Positions 31,780 to 43,790 of a stretch of 64,000 bases of DNA are shown here, in pieces. Both the position numbers and the translations under genes were made by a program. The first letter of the stretch is position 1, and every line of letters starts with the position of its first letter. The DNA is taken from assembly GCF_018812025.1 (NCBI RefSeq), contig NC_063049.1:4154917-4218916 (forward strand), written 5' to 3'. Source of the DNA: Megalobrama amblycephala (lineage: Eukaryota > Chordata > Actinopteri > Cypriniformes > Xenocyprididae). The notes under the pieces were generated by a model that had not been told where the DNA came from, searched no databases, and saw nothing but the letters and a program-made list of their open reading frames with translations.

Positions 31780-32035
31780 GTCCGGAGTAAGACTGGTGGG
31801 AGCGGGTTGTGTTGCTGGAATTTAGTGACCTGGAATAGAAACTAAACTTTCGCATGAGTCGCCGGTCATTCACACGTTTGTGTGGACTGGTAGAGGGGAT
31901 TTATGGCCCCAGAAGAAGAGATCATCAGAAGTCCAATTTCCCTAATTATGCGTGTTGCGGTTGTTTTATACAAACTCGGAAGCTGTGTGGAATACCGTGT
32001 GGTGGCAATTCGATGTTCACAAGCACAGTAAAAAA
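31780..32035 (+). pseudogene. Harbinger transposase N-terminal remnant, copy B
   Basis: Codons for SRRSFTRLCGLVEGI and EEEIIRSP, then YKLGSCVEYRVV, match copy A at 8480-8700. The frame is then cut by LTR sequence at 32036. Non-functional. Confidence 0.7.
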
Positions 32036-32260
32036 ATGTTGTGTTGTTACATCCATAGGGACATAAGTTACTCTAATCTGTATGATGTAACTTGCCATTT
32101 TGTTTACTCTGTTCCTTTCTCTCTTGCCCCTCCTGTTCTCTCTGCTTGACTGGCTAATGAGTGCCACCTGACTCCTGTTTGAGATCATTAGCTGGAGTAT
32201 AAAGGAACCTGCAGAGTGGCAGTCCTGTGTTTGAGTTAGAGAGGGAGTCAGGGAAGTGTT
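32036..32260 (+). mobile_element. Truncated LTR fragment
   Basis: Contains GAGTATAAAGGAACCTGCAG (a TATA-box region) and GAGGGAGTCAGGGAAGTG. Both blocks are shared with the LTR at 57960-58738, where they lie farther apart. It sits inside Harbinger copy B and is absent from copy A. Confidence 0.5.
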
Positions 32261-32389
32261 TTAAACAAAACAAAAAGAACCAAAAATTGACAATGCAGTT
32301 TAAAATAATATTTAATTCAAGTATTTTTTTTTAACAAAACGGTGCCTACTAAAGTACAAAATTTGGCATCAGAGATCCTGTACTAGGAA

Positions 32390-33297
32390 TAGGGCTGGAC
32401 AATTATGGCCTAAAATCAAAACCTCGATTAATTGAACATTTTACCTCGATTACGATTAATGAACGATTATTTTATTTCTGATTTTTTTTTTTTGCCCTCA
32501 TAGTTCACTGACAAGGTTTGTACAGTAAATAGCCTATGATTGACTATTAAGGTGGGATATTTTTTTTCCTGTTGAAAGAGTGATCTGACATAACCGCTCA
32601 CTATCAGCAGTTATTTTATCTATGGTTTGTAACATTTCTTACAGGTTTCTGCTCGTCGTAAATCAGATAAAGATAAATTAGCACAGTACCAGTAGTGATT
32701 GCGTGTGTGAATTAGTCATACCGTCTCTCTATTAATTGTGAAGCTGTGGGTTGTAAATAGTTCCTTCAAAAGTAGAAAAAATAGATGCTATAACTCTTGA
32801 GTTTCTAAGCTATTTTAGTGATAAATCACAGGACAGCACTGACAACAAGTTTCTGCGTTCCTCTGTGTGCGCGCGATCTTCACGTTTTGCGCAGCTGTTT
32901 GTATGAGTGTTCGTGCCACATGCAGCTGCGCGAGCGCGGCATAGTTGTATGTATATATCTATGCGAGCGCGGTAGCTCAATATAATAATACACATCCGAT
33001 CGTCTAATCGCTTGAATATCCAAACCATAAAACAAATACAACTGACAAAGTTTAGTCAAGACGCAAGGCTCACCGCTCGCGCGCCATCACTATGTGTTGA
33101 ACCGGCGTTCACCTCCGTGTTTTGCTTTTATGCCACTGACTGGACAGGGCGGAGTCACGTGGCTACACACGCAGTTATGTTTTTAAGGGGGAAGTATTAA
33201 CAGGATTAAAAAACCGAAATAACCGACATGGGAAAATTACGTCGGTTAGGTTCTGAATTTCGGTTTCGATTACTTTTCGATTAATCGTCCAGCCCTA
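32390..33297. mobile_element. Non-autonomous hAT element
   Basis: The ends TAGGGCTGGACAATTA and TTAATCGTCCAGCCCTA are inverted repeats, and the exact 8-bp target duplication ACTAGGAA lies at 32382-32389 and 33298-33305. 908 bp, no transposase frame. Inserted at the right end of Harbinger copy B. Confidence 0.9.
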
Positions 33298-33317
33298 ACT
33301 AGGAACAACAATCTATC

Positions 33318-34070
33318 GCTGCGTCCCAATTCGCCTACTTATACTACGTCCTAAAAGTATGTACTGTTTTTGTAAAGAAAAAGTGCATACTTTTGAGTGT
33401 GTAGCAGAAGAGTATGCAAGCTTTGGGACATACTACCTCGTCATAATTGCGTCTTTAACGGACGTTCTGTTGCTTAGTTACGCAACCTGTAACTGTTTAA
33501 ACTACCCTGTCAATCATCTTGTCACAGTTAAAATCCTCCACATTCAATTAAATTTAATTTCCTACCGTTTCGGAGAGAAATGTTGTTCTGCCAGTCATGG
33601 GTTTTTCATGGAATAACTCTCCTCATCTTTGCATAATGATGCATTTAGAAGTTAATGACCAAACGCATTTTTATAAAAGTTCACAATGCTGTTGCAGATG
33701 AAATATAATGTAGATAACATTTAATAAATATCTTTTCGTCAGGTTAGATACTGATTATTAATCACTCAAGCCCCTTTATCTTAACCGCTCTGCTTAACCG
33801 TCGGTCTCGCACATCCGTCATGTTTGTAGTTTTTTACCACTTTGTACTCATATTTGTAGTTCTAATCGAATCCTCGTCCACAGCGCAATGTGTTATGGGC
33901 AATATTAGCCGTTAGAAGTGTGCACGGATCTGCACTTCGAATTCTAACCGGAAAAAGTAGACCATCCGGGTATCTTTGGAATACTCATTTCAACATACTA
34001 CGATTTGGGACATACTAATTCTTTTTTCGAAAACTATTTAGGACGGATAGTATGCGAATTGGGACGCAGC
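33318..34070. mobile_element. MITE with GCTGCGTCCCAATTCGC termini
   Basis: The 17-bp end GCTGCGTCCCAATTCGC is matched exactly in inverse at 34054-34070, and the inverted similarity continues inward (TACTACGTCCTAAAAGTA). 753 bp, non-coding. No clear target duplication. Confidence 0.8.
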
Positions 34071-34082
34071 ACATGTCTGCAT

Positions 34083-34230
34083 TTGTGTGTATGGTTGAGG
34101 TAGAATGTGTGATTGTGTGCATGCGTGTGTGTGTTTGTGTGTGTGTGTGTGAGAGATTGCATGCAAATGTGTCTGTGTGTGTGATTGTGTGTGTATATGT
34201 GCGGGTGTGTTCATGCATGTGTGTTTGCGA

Positions 34231-34266
<36 letters not shown>

Positions 34267-34276
34267 ATGGCTGTAT
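34083..34276 (+). repeat. TG/CA microsatellite
   Basis: TG-rich throughout, with an uninterrupted (GT) tract at 34235-34265. Open frames through it are simple-repeat artefacts. Confidence 0.9.
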
Positions 34277-35151
34277 GTGTTTTTGCATGTATGAATGTCA
34301 ATGCATTAAGGCAAATGTAACAATGAACTTGTAAACATACGGTATGTAACCTGTAAACATTTAAAACATTTAAATTTTAAACCTTATATAAACGTGTACC
34401 CAACTATGACGACTTACACTACTGAGAAAATTAGGAAATGTGAAAAGGGTCTATTCATCAAATCACTCAAACTGACTCGTGAACCAATTTAGACAGCCAG
34501 CTTTGAGCAGAATCGACAGAAAAGAGTGATTCATTTGTGAATGGGGCATCGTTCATGAAAAAATAAAATTATCAATTTCTCAAGAATTGCATTAAAATAA
34601 AGTAACGAGAGGAATGTTGACAAGCGTAGCGAAGTAAAAGCTTTTTCATTAGAAATGTACTCAAGTTAAATGTTATTCAAGTCCACTATATGGAGAAAAA
34701 TCCTGGAATGTTTTCATCAAAAACTTTAATTTCTTTTTGACTGAAGAAAGAAAGACATGGACATCTTGGATGACATGGGGGTGAGTAAATTATCAGGAAA
34801 AGTTTATTTAAAAGTGAACTAATCCTTTAAGTAACTGACGCGCTCTGAAAAATGAACAGACAAATGCTGAATTATAAACGGTAAAAGTGAGTGGGTCTAA
34901 TATCATTGGTCTTAAAAATACAATGGTTCTGACGCCCATGAGTTATATATTTGTAATAACATGCAGTCTTATTAAAAGGGTGCCGCTCTCCCGCCGCACT
35001 CTTAAAAACACGAGGAAACTGAGGTAAATTAATTTACAGTTTTTCATCAGTTACATCAGTTAGTTTGGACTGAAACACTAATTATAAATTTGTACATTAA
35101 ACAGTCATTCAACAGTCTGTCTCTGTTGTATATTAACATCATTGCATGTAT
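34277..35151. other. Shared unit flank with a MITE-like segment
   Basis: 34480-34680 matches unit A 10741-10940. 34690-34830 resembles the 3' part of a common fish repeat (GACATGGGGGTGAGTAAATT). No gene was recognised. Confidence 0.5.
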
Positions 35152-35293
35152 TTAATCCTCTACCGCATGGTATTGCCATATGGAAACATACTCTTTGCGT
35201 TCATTTCCTTCCACTGTCTCTCGAAGAGAACATCCTCATTTTTTTTGTTGGTAAGAGAAGACCTTAGTTTAGCCAATGATGTGCTTTGGTTAA

Positions 35294-36074
35294 AGGTACA
35301 ATATGTAATAATTTTGGCCGCTAGAGGTCGCTAGAAGCCTGTTCAAAATAAAGGTGTAGCTTGATGACGCCAAGTTTTAGAGAGGAATCTTGGGACATGT
35401 GGTCTCCACCTCAACAGCCGGTGGAAAAGAATAGGGATTGGACTCTGAAACAAATCATGTTCATGGATGATTCACAACAGACACACGCCTCACGAGCAGC
35501 GGGACTTTTATTATGACACAGTCGCCGGCGCCGCTTCCGCTTTTCCGGTCATGAGTATGAGGTAACGCAGCTCTGTTTATCATATTAGATACATTTGAGA
35601 GTGTTGAAAATTATGTTATAACGTTACTCTGTGCCTTCGCTCGGCGGCTGCTGTGAGACACTGTTACACACTGCAGTAAGATAGATCGATTTTACAATAT
35701 ATTAAATGCTGGATTATTGTGTTGATAAATGGCATGCAATTAATTTTAAAACGTATTTTATGATGGAGAAAATTATGTATTACTGTTAATACAAATAATT
35801 ATGTCTATTAAAACGTGTAATATATTAAAGTGTCTTTGGTGTTTCCATGGTTTCTACAAAATAAAACCGGAAACCGAGGGTAACGCGGGTTTTAACGCCA
35901 TTGACAGGCGACTCCTCACACGTCCCGGAGCCTTGGTTAAAATTGCAATTTTCTCACGATTTACAAATAGTTAGAAACATTTGGGATATTGTAAGTACTC
36001 AAGTAAACAAAATATATAACACTGGCCTAGTGGTTTTTGGATATTTTGCTGCGAAAATATTACATATTGCACCT
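35294..36074. mobile_element. TTAA-flanked MITE nested in the piggyBac element
   Basis: Ends AGGTACAATATGTAATAATT and inverse ATATTACATATTGCACCT, flanked by TTAA (35290-35293 and 36075-36078). 781 bp, non-coding. The TTAA target fits piggyBac mobilisation. Confidence 0.82.
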
Positions 36075-36454
36075 TTAAGGCACATAACATGCAATTTTAT
36101 TTTTCTGTGGCGCGATATCTGACAGACTGCCGTCTCTTGTCAGTAGTTGCTGAAAACAAATTAAAATGTCAGTAACAAACAAGGACCCGCCCATGTCACA
36201 TTCACAAAAAAAATGGCTACATCATCTCAGGTAAGCTATGAGGACATATTCAGCACTCAAAAAAAGTTTTTATGAAATTAGTTTTTGGTAAATCGGTAAA
36301 ATGTCTGTGTTGGCATATGGCAACACTGTGCAATAATGGAATGACATTATTATAATAGGTTAGCTAGCTAGAAAAGGCCAGCTGCAGTCTGTTAAGCTGT
36401 AACAATAACAACATTAATGCTAGTGATATAATGTTGATTATTTGTATGTTAAGG

Positions 36455-36689
36455 ACTGCCATGGCATTTGTATTATGGATTAAATCACATCAGAGATCTG
36501 CCTGCCCACTGCCACCACAGCCAGTACTACTGGACCAGACCAACCACTGGCCTACCATGGTGTCTCAAAAAGGCAGGTGCAAATGGATGTAAGTGTATTG
36601 TTAGGGTGAAGTGCACCAAATGTGATGTGTACCTGTGCCTCACCTCTGAAAAAAACTGCTTTGTGAAGTTTCGTACAGAAAAAAGGTAA
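36455..36689 (+). pseudogene. piggyBac transposase C-terminal zinc-binding fragment
   Basis: Codons HYWTRP-like, CLKKAG, then VKCTKCDVYLCLTSEKNCF encode a cross-brace Cys motif (CxxC...CxxxxxxC) with the 'VYLC...NCF' signature of the C-terminal domain of piggyBac (PGBD) transposases. The catalytic DDE domain is missing, so it is a remnant. Confidence 0.7.
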
Positions 36690-37204
36690 AGTTTCAAGGA
36701 TTATGGGGGGTTCATGTTCATAACCTTCCTCTCATAAGATTGCGTAATGTTGAATTTTCATGAACTGCAATATTTTTGGTTTTATGTTAATGTTTTATAA
36801 TACATGATGAACAGTACTAGATTTGTTTTTAACTGTCTACATTTGCAATTTAAGTAATGTTCATGAATATCAAATATAAAGTATTATTCAGCAAAAGAGA
36901 ATGGAATAAATCAAAGCACAAGATGTTGGAAAATAAGTATAAGGTGTTTATAATTACTGCTAAAGCTTATAATAGCACCAATTGATTCAATACAAACAAC
37001 ATTTCTGAGGAAAAATATTAACTATATACACACACTTATTCTAGTTATTTCCACTATTATATCATAAAGTACCTTAAAATAATTTTTTTTTTTTCATTTT
37101 TTTTTTTTTTACAGCACTTCAAATTAAGCCATTCTAAGAAAAGAAAAAGAGACAAATATTTTTTTTTCTATAGGTCTATCATAATGTGTGCGGTAGAGGG
37201 TTAA

Positions 37205-38646
37205 ACATGTTTTTCACTTATATTTCACGTCTTTACATATGTGTCTTTTATGTAGCCTAAATTTCTTTGCACTTTTGTGACCAGGACTTTTATTCTGGTG
37301 TGGTTTTGTGACGTCATAAGGCTGCGCCGCGCTATGCTGTATCTGTTGTGAATCGGCTGAAGAAAGGTTTGTGGATTTAAGCATCAAATTTTTCTAATAG
37401 ATGTCATCCGTTCAGACAGTTTTATTGGTTTCACAAGCAATGCGAATTGATTATTAAAAGCAAGTAAAGTGAGTAAAAACTATGTGAGTAAAGCGCGTTC
37501 ACACAGTAACAGAAAAGCTGCGTCTCATTTCGAGCTCTTTATCGTGCATCAGTTCATCATTAACACGAATTCGGTAAATTGTGATGAAGAAACGGAGCTT
37601 TTCGAAACTACGAGTCAATTGAATCAAATACTTGTCAAATGATTCACTCAGTTTTTCGAATCTCTTGAAAAGCAACACCAGAGGCTGCAGTTTCAGGAGC
37701 AAGACTGTTTTCATAGCACTTATTCAATTATATATTTGTATTCATTTTCAGTAATGATTTGTTGATTTAAGTGTTTAAATTTAATTGATATTTTCTCCTA
37801 ATTCTAAACATATCCTTTGGTAACCCTCTTGAAATATTTAACCTCATTTGTTTAGTTTATGAGCTCCTGAATTCTGGTTTTAAATTTCCAACAGGTCGTG
37901 GAATTTCTGGAATATCATGGAATTTTAAAAGGTCTTTTCCAGACATTGAAAGGCAGGGAATTAGTTTTTTTTTTTTTTTTGTCCAAGTCATTGAATATCG
38001 GTAATATTTGTTTGTCACTTTAAATTTTAGTTTCCATTTATCAAAATGTAATTTTTCTATACCGTATTACTTTTTCCGCATTGTTTCACATGTTTTACGT
38101 ATTGTTATGGTATTGTTAAGCATATTTTCAGCGGCATTTTATTCCCTTCCCGCTTGTCAACTTAAGTCAAATGCCTGTAACTTTTAACTAAGGCAAACAT
38201 GCCAGGAAAACGTCTATTTCAAGAGCTTTGGCTACAAAATGACGACAGGATTCTATTTTTGAAATGGTTTCTATATTTCTGGCATTTTGCAACTAATAGT
38301 TAATGTCATAGAGAGGGAACAAGGACACAAATGCACAATTAAGTATTTATCACTAACAGTTTGAACATTATTTTTTCCTTTAATTTAAATTATCCATTGT
38401 TGCTTTCATAGTGGCTTTTAAAGTCATGCAAAATGATATTCAAGCTCAAACCTTTTTAATATTATGCAAAGCTCAAACAAGTGTATTTCATGACAAAGAT
38501 TGTCAGTCACTGAGTATGTACGTATTTTGAATAATGTTTTATGGTTTGATTTTCATGTTTAGCTGCGAACACACTCTATGATTGGCTGTGATTTATGATT
38601 AATTTGTCGCCTTGTAGCTTTGTCATGTCTGTTTGAATAATTTGAA
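37205..38646. other. Repeat tract shared with unit A
   Basis: Matches unit A 11820-12900. It keeps about 330 bp that unit A lost (37920-38250), including codons MPGKRLFQELWLQNDD at 38199-38250 that resemble the N-terminus of some fish hAT-type proteins. There are T runs at 37966-37980. No complete gene. Confidence 0.5.
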
Positions 38647-38649
38647 TAA

Positions 38650-39070
38650 TTAAAGGTGCCCTAGAATTGAAAATTGAATTTACCTCGACATATTTACATA
38701 ATTAAAGTTCAGTACATGGAAATGACTTACAGTGAGTCTCAAACTCCATTGTTTCCTCCATGTTGCTAATGTACTGTTAAATGTGGTTAAAGTTCCCATT
38801 GTTTCTTACTGTATTCACGGAGATCAGAGTCATGTCGTTATTTTCATTTTTAAACACTTGCAGTCTGTATAATTCATAAACACAACTTCATTCTTTATAA
38901 ATCTCTCCAACAGTGTGTAATGTTAGCTTTAGCCCCGTTAGCCACACATACTATCAAACTCATTCAGAATCAAATGTAAACATCCATATAATACATGCCA
39001 TACTTACATGATCTGATATGCTGCATGACGAACACTTTGTAAAGAGCCATTTTGAGAGTTATTTATACCA
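38650..39070 (+). mobile_element. Non-autonomous DNA element (short form), copy B
   Basis: Orthologous to 13613-14035 of unit A; begins AAAGGTGCCCTAGAATTGAA. Non-coding, internally deleted relative to 47100-49090. Confidence 0.6.
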
Positions 39071-39493
39071 GTGCTCTGACTACTGAACTTGGAAGCCCAG
39101 GTGAAAAAAAGTACAATATACTTAAAGTGCTCTATTTTCGTGCACTAATTTTGTACTTCTTATAGTAAAAGCTCTTCTTTAGTACTTCTTAAGATCATCT
39201 TAAGAACATCTAAGTGTACTCAACTGTGCTGTTTTGAGACTGCATGAAATATGAACTAAAATGTGCTTTTAATGTACTATCTCTGTATTTAAAAATGTGT
39301 TTAGATACTACTTATAATGCATTTGAACCCATAGTGTACTACAAGTGGTAACTAAATATATTTTTTGAATATTACACAAGTTATTTTGGATTCTCTGTGT
39401 TAATTATTCTCATCCTAAACATAACAAATTGTTCGAACACACAGGAAAACTCCTGGAGAAGCAGCTGAGATCTCGTGACACACTATTATAAAG

Positions 39494-39578
39494 ATGGCAT
39501 TTATTAAAGAGGAGAGTGAAGAAATAAAGATTGAAGAAGTGTTCAGCGTGAAACATGAAGATACTGAGCAACAAACAG
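39494..39578 (+). CDS. FiNZ zinc-finger gene B, exon 1 (FiNZ leader)
   Basis: The 28 codons are MAFIKEESEEIKIEEVFSVK then HEDTEQQT, differing from gene A at two positions (N8S and E26Q). The donor is CAG|GTTAG, phase 1, joining in frame to 50191. The intron is about 10.6 kb, nearly twice that of gene A, because of extra transposons. Both substitutions are mild and the frame is intact, consistent with a working gene. Confidence 0.85.
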
Positions 39579-40370
39579 GTTAGTTTTATTTGATCCTCAT
39601 TAAAATGTCGACCTCTACTGATATAAAATATATATTTGAAGAATGTCATACGAGTGTCCTAATTAAAGCAGTTTTATTTAACATGGAGCGGGTCGCCTTA
39701 TGTGGACAGTTTATGTGCATTTGAACACTGAAACTTTGCAGACCTTTTAGGGTGCGTTCACACTTGTTTGGTTTGATTAAAACGAACCCTGGTGCAGTTC
39801 GAATTATATATGAACGCAACACAGACCAAAGACATGTAAACAAACCAAAAACAGGAAGACGAGACCCTAAAAAGGACAGAATCCTCAACGCATGTCGGTT
39901 TTTCTTGTCATAGTCGGGTTGTGAATGTATCCCTATGCCTTAAGGTTCGGTATCTTTTGGTTCTGTGATAAAATTGCCAATCTGGGTTTGTGCATTTCCC
40001 GAACAACGATGTAACTTCTGCTTCACTACCATAGTGCGATGCATCGTTGAACAAATCATCTAGCTAGTCACGACTGTTTCCCGAAACCGTATTGTCGCAA
40101 ACTTGTCGTTCAACCATGTTGGTGAATGACGTCACGCAGGTGGTGGAGTAATAAGTTCTTTAAATTAATCTGTTTGATTAATGCTATAAATTACGGACAT
40201 GACATTAGAGGACTAAATCTCATTTTCCTCAGTTATTTTGCTTTATTTCCAGATTAAATCAAATGCTTGTTCTGACGTACTAGAGCACGTACGCACATGC
40301 ACACTCTCCAAAAACAGTGCTTTAAATCTCTTGACAAACTAAAATATATAAATGACATTTGTATATATTC

Positions 40371-41368
40371 CAGGGTTTCCGTTGTCCGGTAATTACCGGA
40401 CATTGGCCGGGAAAAAAATTAAATGTCCGACAAAATTCAATCTCTCCGGTCAAATTGTCAGATTAAAACTGCCTAATAATCCCGCCCCGCCCCCCTAACA
40501 CAATCTGAATCGACCGTTTGAAAGTTTTTAAACAACATCGCATGTTGCATTTCAAATAAAGCGCACGCCTAACGGCTATAATATAGACCTAAACCACGAA
40601 CTATTGTCATGACAGCGCTCCGTGGCTATGGAGGATTGCATTTCTCCACAGCCTGCGAAGTCCTCATATGTGATTTCAACGAAATGTATCCAGAGTGGAC
40701 CAAGCTCGCCAAGATAGCCTGTGTAATCCCTGTCTCGAGTGTTCCTGCAGAGAGGGGGTTCTCGCTGCAGAATCGGATCAAGACGAAGCAGCGAAGTCGC
40801 CTTGCGTTACGCGGCTTATGCGCATTGCAAGTTGTGGAGAGACACTGGGAAGTTTTGATATTAAGTCGGCAGCTGCACAATTCAGCACTGCAAAAAAGCG
40901 TAAAAAGTAGCCAAAAATGACGCGAGACAATGTTATAGGCTTAGTCATTTGTTTGTTCAAGTTCATTTGACAAGGAGTCATTTCACACGGTGGCCAATTT
41001 AAATGTTACCAGCTAAATGAGACATACTGAGTTTATAATTAAGTTTGCTTGAGTAAAAACAATGCTATATTCGGATATTTTATGTGGGGAAGGGGGGTTG
41101 GTTTGTTAAACTATGAAATGTGAAACCATAGTAAAAAACAATTGGTTGATTGATGTTTTTTTTCCGTCTATTTGAAAGTTAGGCTAATAAACATGTTGCA
41201 TATACGGCCTGATTATGTCATTTTTTAAGTTACATAAACTGCTTTCAGTTTTCCTCAACTTGACTAATTAAGAGGCGATATTTGACCGGCATATCATCAA
41301 AATGTCCGGAAAACGAAACCTCTGCCGGTCACTTTGACCGGCACCATTTTTTTCTAGCGGAAACTCTG
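40371..41368 (+). mobile_element. hAT element with transposase C-terminus
   Basis: Ends CAGGGTTTCCGTTG and TAGCGGAAACTCTG with an exact 8-bp target duplication ATATATTC (40363-40370 and 41369-41376). Contains a transposase fragment. Nested in the Harbinger-type element. Confidence 0.9.
40609..40920 (+). pseudogene. hAT transposase dimerisation-domain fragment
   Basis: The frame encodes FNEMYPEWTKLAKIACVIPV, then SSVPAERGFSLQNRIKT and RLALRGLCAL. This is the C-terminal hAT dimerisation domain (hATC), whose SVPAERGFS motif is typical. The DDE core and BED finger are missing. The open frame of about 100 codons is a leftover of an internal deletion. Confidence 0.8.
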
Positions 41369-41403
41369 ATATATTCAAAATAAACGATATACATTGTACT
41401 TAA

Positions 41404-43023
41404 AGGGGTGGTTCAATGCGATTTCACTTTTTTAACTTTAGTTATTGTGTAATGTTGCTGCTTGAGCATAAACAGTATCTGCAAAGTTACAGCGCTGAAA
41501 GTTCAATGCAAACGGAGATATTGTCTTGTAAAGTTATGGCAGTTTATTGCCTACAAAAACGGCTGGTTTGGACTACAACGGGTTGGTGACATCATAAACC
41601 CTGCAAAACACGCCCCCAGGAACACGCAACAAAGTGGGCGAGGCCATGTCGTACAGCATGTGGAAGCGGAAGAGTTGTGTACACCGGACGCGAGCGGCGC
41701 GAAGCGTCTAAAAGATAATAGAACCGAATATAATCTGTGATATTTTCTACACTGGATGCGGCGCTGAAGAAGCTTTCAGAATCTACACGAGTTCAATGCT
41801 GGATTTGGACAAAGGCTTTTACTGAAAATGAAGCAGTTCCCACTTTAAAAGCAGAAGCTGCTGTTTGTTGGCTTCAAACTGTAAGTACGTTTTATTGTTT
41901 GTACATGTCTTTTAAATTTATAGTTCTGTTGCTATTTTTGGTTTCATCAAGGACATATACAAAGAGCAACTCGTTTTTGCTTTGCTAGCCAGTTAGCTAA
42001 ATTCTACAAACACCAACAAACTTCTATGTTCATAGACAAACAGTTGTTCATGCTATAAATTAAAGGTGCTAAAGAGGATCTTTTCGTCAAATGAGAAATC
42101 AAAGACTGTTACTGAGTTTTTGAAATGAGCGCATGCGTAAGAACAACCCCCCCTCCTTCGAAGGAACGCCTCCCAAAACTTGTGCACGAGTACTGGAACA
42201 CAAGTGTTGTGTTAGTGGATTCATTATGTCGGACTCACCGCAGGTAACTCATAATCTGCAGTTGTTACTCCTGTCTCCTGACAAAAACATTGCATGCGTT
42301 GCCTGTGGAGTGTGGAAAGTTACTGGAGCACGCAGCCGCACGTCTCTCACAAGGAACGTCACGGCAGTGATTGACAAGCCAGAGGGCCAATCGTTTACGT
42401 GATGATCGCGTAAACGATTGGCTGATGTTTTTAAGGCCCTACCTCGTGCACAGATGATGTATATTAATATTATTACTTTCAGTGCACCTAATAAATAGTC
42501 TTTTATCAGTTAGTAAAGACAGTTTCAAGTAATATTGCAAAAATTTATAAAACAAAACATCCTCTTTAGCACCTTTAAACGCTACCTTTACAAAAAATGC
42601 TACTACTCAGTCATGTATTCAGCTACAGTAAAGCTTTAATATGTATATTGAAAGCTAACAAACAGCAGCTGCTTGACCCTCTTCGTCTGGGTCTGATTCA
42701 GTTCAATTTGATACAGCAATATAGACGCTATTATTTACATTTTGACTGAAGCAACAGATGGTAAGGGGTGTAGCGTTTCCGGACGCTTCAGCGAATCACG
42801 ATACACTGGGCCAGCTACCAACCTGCTAACCAATCTGAGCACACAGCATAATTTGTGGGGAGTGGCTTCATAGAAGCAGGAAGTCAAACGAGTCGTTCAT
42901 ATGATATTGGAAACAGAGGTGTAGAATAAAGGTAAAATATATGAAAAATACAGAGTTTTCAAAAAAAACGAAGTGTTAAACTGTGCCCCAAAAACACTAG
43001 AAAAAAACCACTGAACCACCCCT
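41404..43023. mobile_element. TTAA-flanked element (piggyBac-type MITE)
   Basis: Ends AGGGGTGGTTCA and TGAACCACCCCT, flanked by TTAA (41400-41403 and 43024-43027). 1620 bp including a further nested element. No transposase seen. Confidence 0.82.
42064..42574. mobile_element. Innermost TTAA-flanked MITE
   Basis: Ends AGGTGCTAAAGAGGAT and ATCCTCTTTAGCACCT are perfect inverses, flanked by TTAA (42060-42063 and 42575-42578). 511 bp. It contains a perfect 14-bp hairpin, GCCAATCGTTTACG / CGTAAACGATTGGC, at 42386-42422. Confidence 0.85.
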
Positions 43024-43429
43024 TTAATGTGTGCTTGCTTATTTTGCTCAAGATAACGATTAATTACATTCACATATCATACAAACAGGGAACTGTGCTT
43101 CTAACCACGGCTCGAGAGCTGTCGTTCCAACCACACAAGTTTGGTTTCGGGTAACACCAAATCGTTGAAATATGTAAGTAACGACGGAACTTGTGATGTT
43201 AGTTGGAACGGTAGTCGGACGAGGACTAAATGTTTTTTTTTTTTTTCTTCTTTGGTCCGGACCAAATGAACCAAACGAACCGAACTACAAGTGTGAACGC
43301 ACCCTTACATTCACAAGCAGTTTTATCACACACTGCATGAAAAGTGTTTAATATATGAATCAAAAAGATGAGGATAATCAATACAGAGTTCTCTCATATC
43401 AATATAGCCCCTTCATCACAGTCTGTTTT

Positions 43430-43790
43430 TGAGATTTGCCTTTGAAGGGGTGCTTTACCAATATACAGTCCTTCCATTCGACTGTTCCGATCTCTGTGAA
43501 CTTTTACAAAATGCATGGATGTGTCCATCTCCACACTGAGACAGATGGGAGTACGCATCCTGAACTACCTTGACAATTGGTGGCTTTTAGCCCAACCGAA
43601 GGAGGAAACACACACGCACAGATCGTTGCTCCTCAGTGACTTGGAAGGTCTAGGGTTCAGGATTTAACCTAAGCAAAAGCTCACTATCCCGCAGCCAACA
43701 TCATCTCCCGCATCCTGGGGGTAGTCCTCGACTTGGCCTAAATGCAAGCCTGGTTTTTGCCTATTCACAGCTGAAGAATTCACTAATATT
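43430..43790 (+). pseudogene. DIRS-type RT fragment, copy B
   Basis: Matches unit A 14560-14920 (PSFDCSDL/..DVSISTLRQMGVRILN type codons) with extra small indels, so the frame is more broken than in A. Shorter on the 3' side than in A. Confidence 0.7.

Larger units (their letters stand above)
29093..32381 (+). mobile_element. PIF/Harbinger DNA transposon, copy B (nested insertions)
   Basis: Matches copy A from 7905 onward, interrupted at 29642-31776 by the TATATG element(s) and at 32036-32260 by LTR sequence. Most of the transposase between the copy A positions 8720 and 10600 is missing. The A-rich right end resumes at about 32262. Copy A supplies the uninterrupted sequence (GTGTGGATGAAGGTCCGG) across the first insertion. 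Confidence 0.7.
35156..37200 (+). mobile_element. piggyBac-type element with transposase remnants
   Basis: Flanked by TTAA (35152-35155 and 37201-37204) with inverted ends TCCTCTACCGCA and TGCGGTAGAGGG. It carries a possible transposase start (MATSSQVSYEDIF at about 36214) and the C-terminal zinc motif of a piggyBac transposase, so it is an internally deleted autonomous relative. A TTAA-flanked MITE is nested at 35294-36074. Confidence 0.8.
39750..43304. mobile_element. Harbinger-type element, host of a four-element nest
   Basis: The ends GGGTGCGTTCACACTTGT and ACAAGTGTGAACGCACCC are perfect inverted repeats. They are flanked by TTA (39747-39749 and 43305-43307). Unit A has the empty site with a single TTA (GACCTTTTACATTCAC, about 14440), which proves both the ends and the target duplication. 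3555 bp including nested elements. No transposase was recognised in its own sequence. Confidence 0.9.

Noticed and set aside
31504..31845. Tyr/Ile/His-rich frames (YICAYMQHI)
   Set aside because: Translation of the CATATATG palindromic array.
34015..34301. Open frames on both strands rich in His/Thr or Val/Cys
   Set aside because: Translation of a TG/CA microsatellite.
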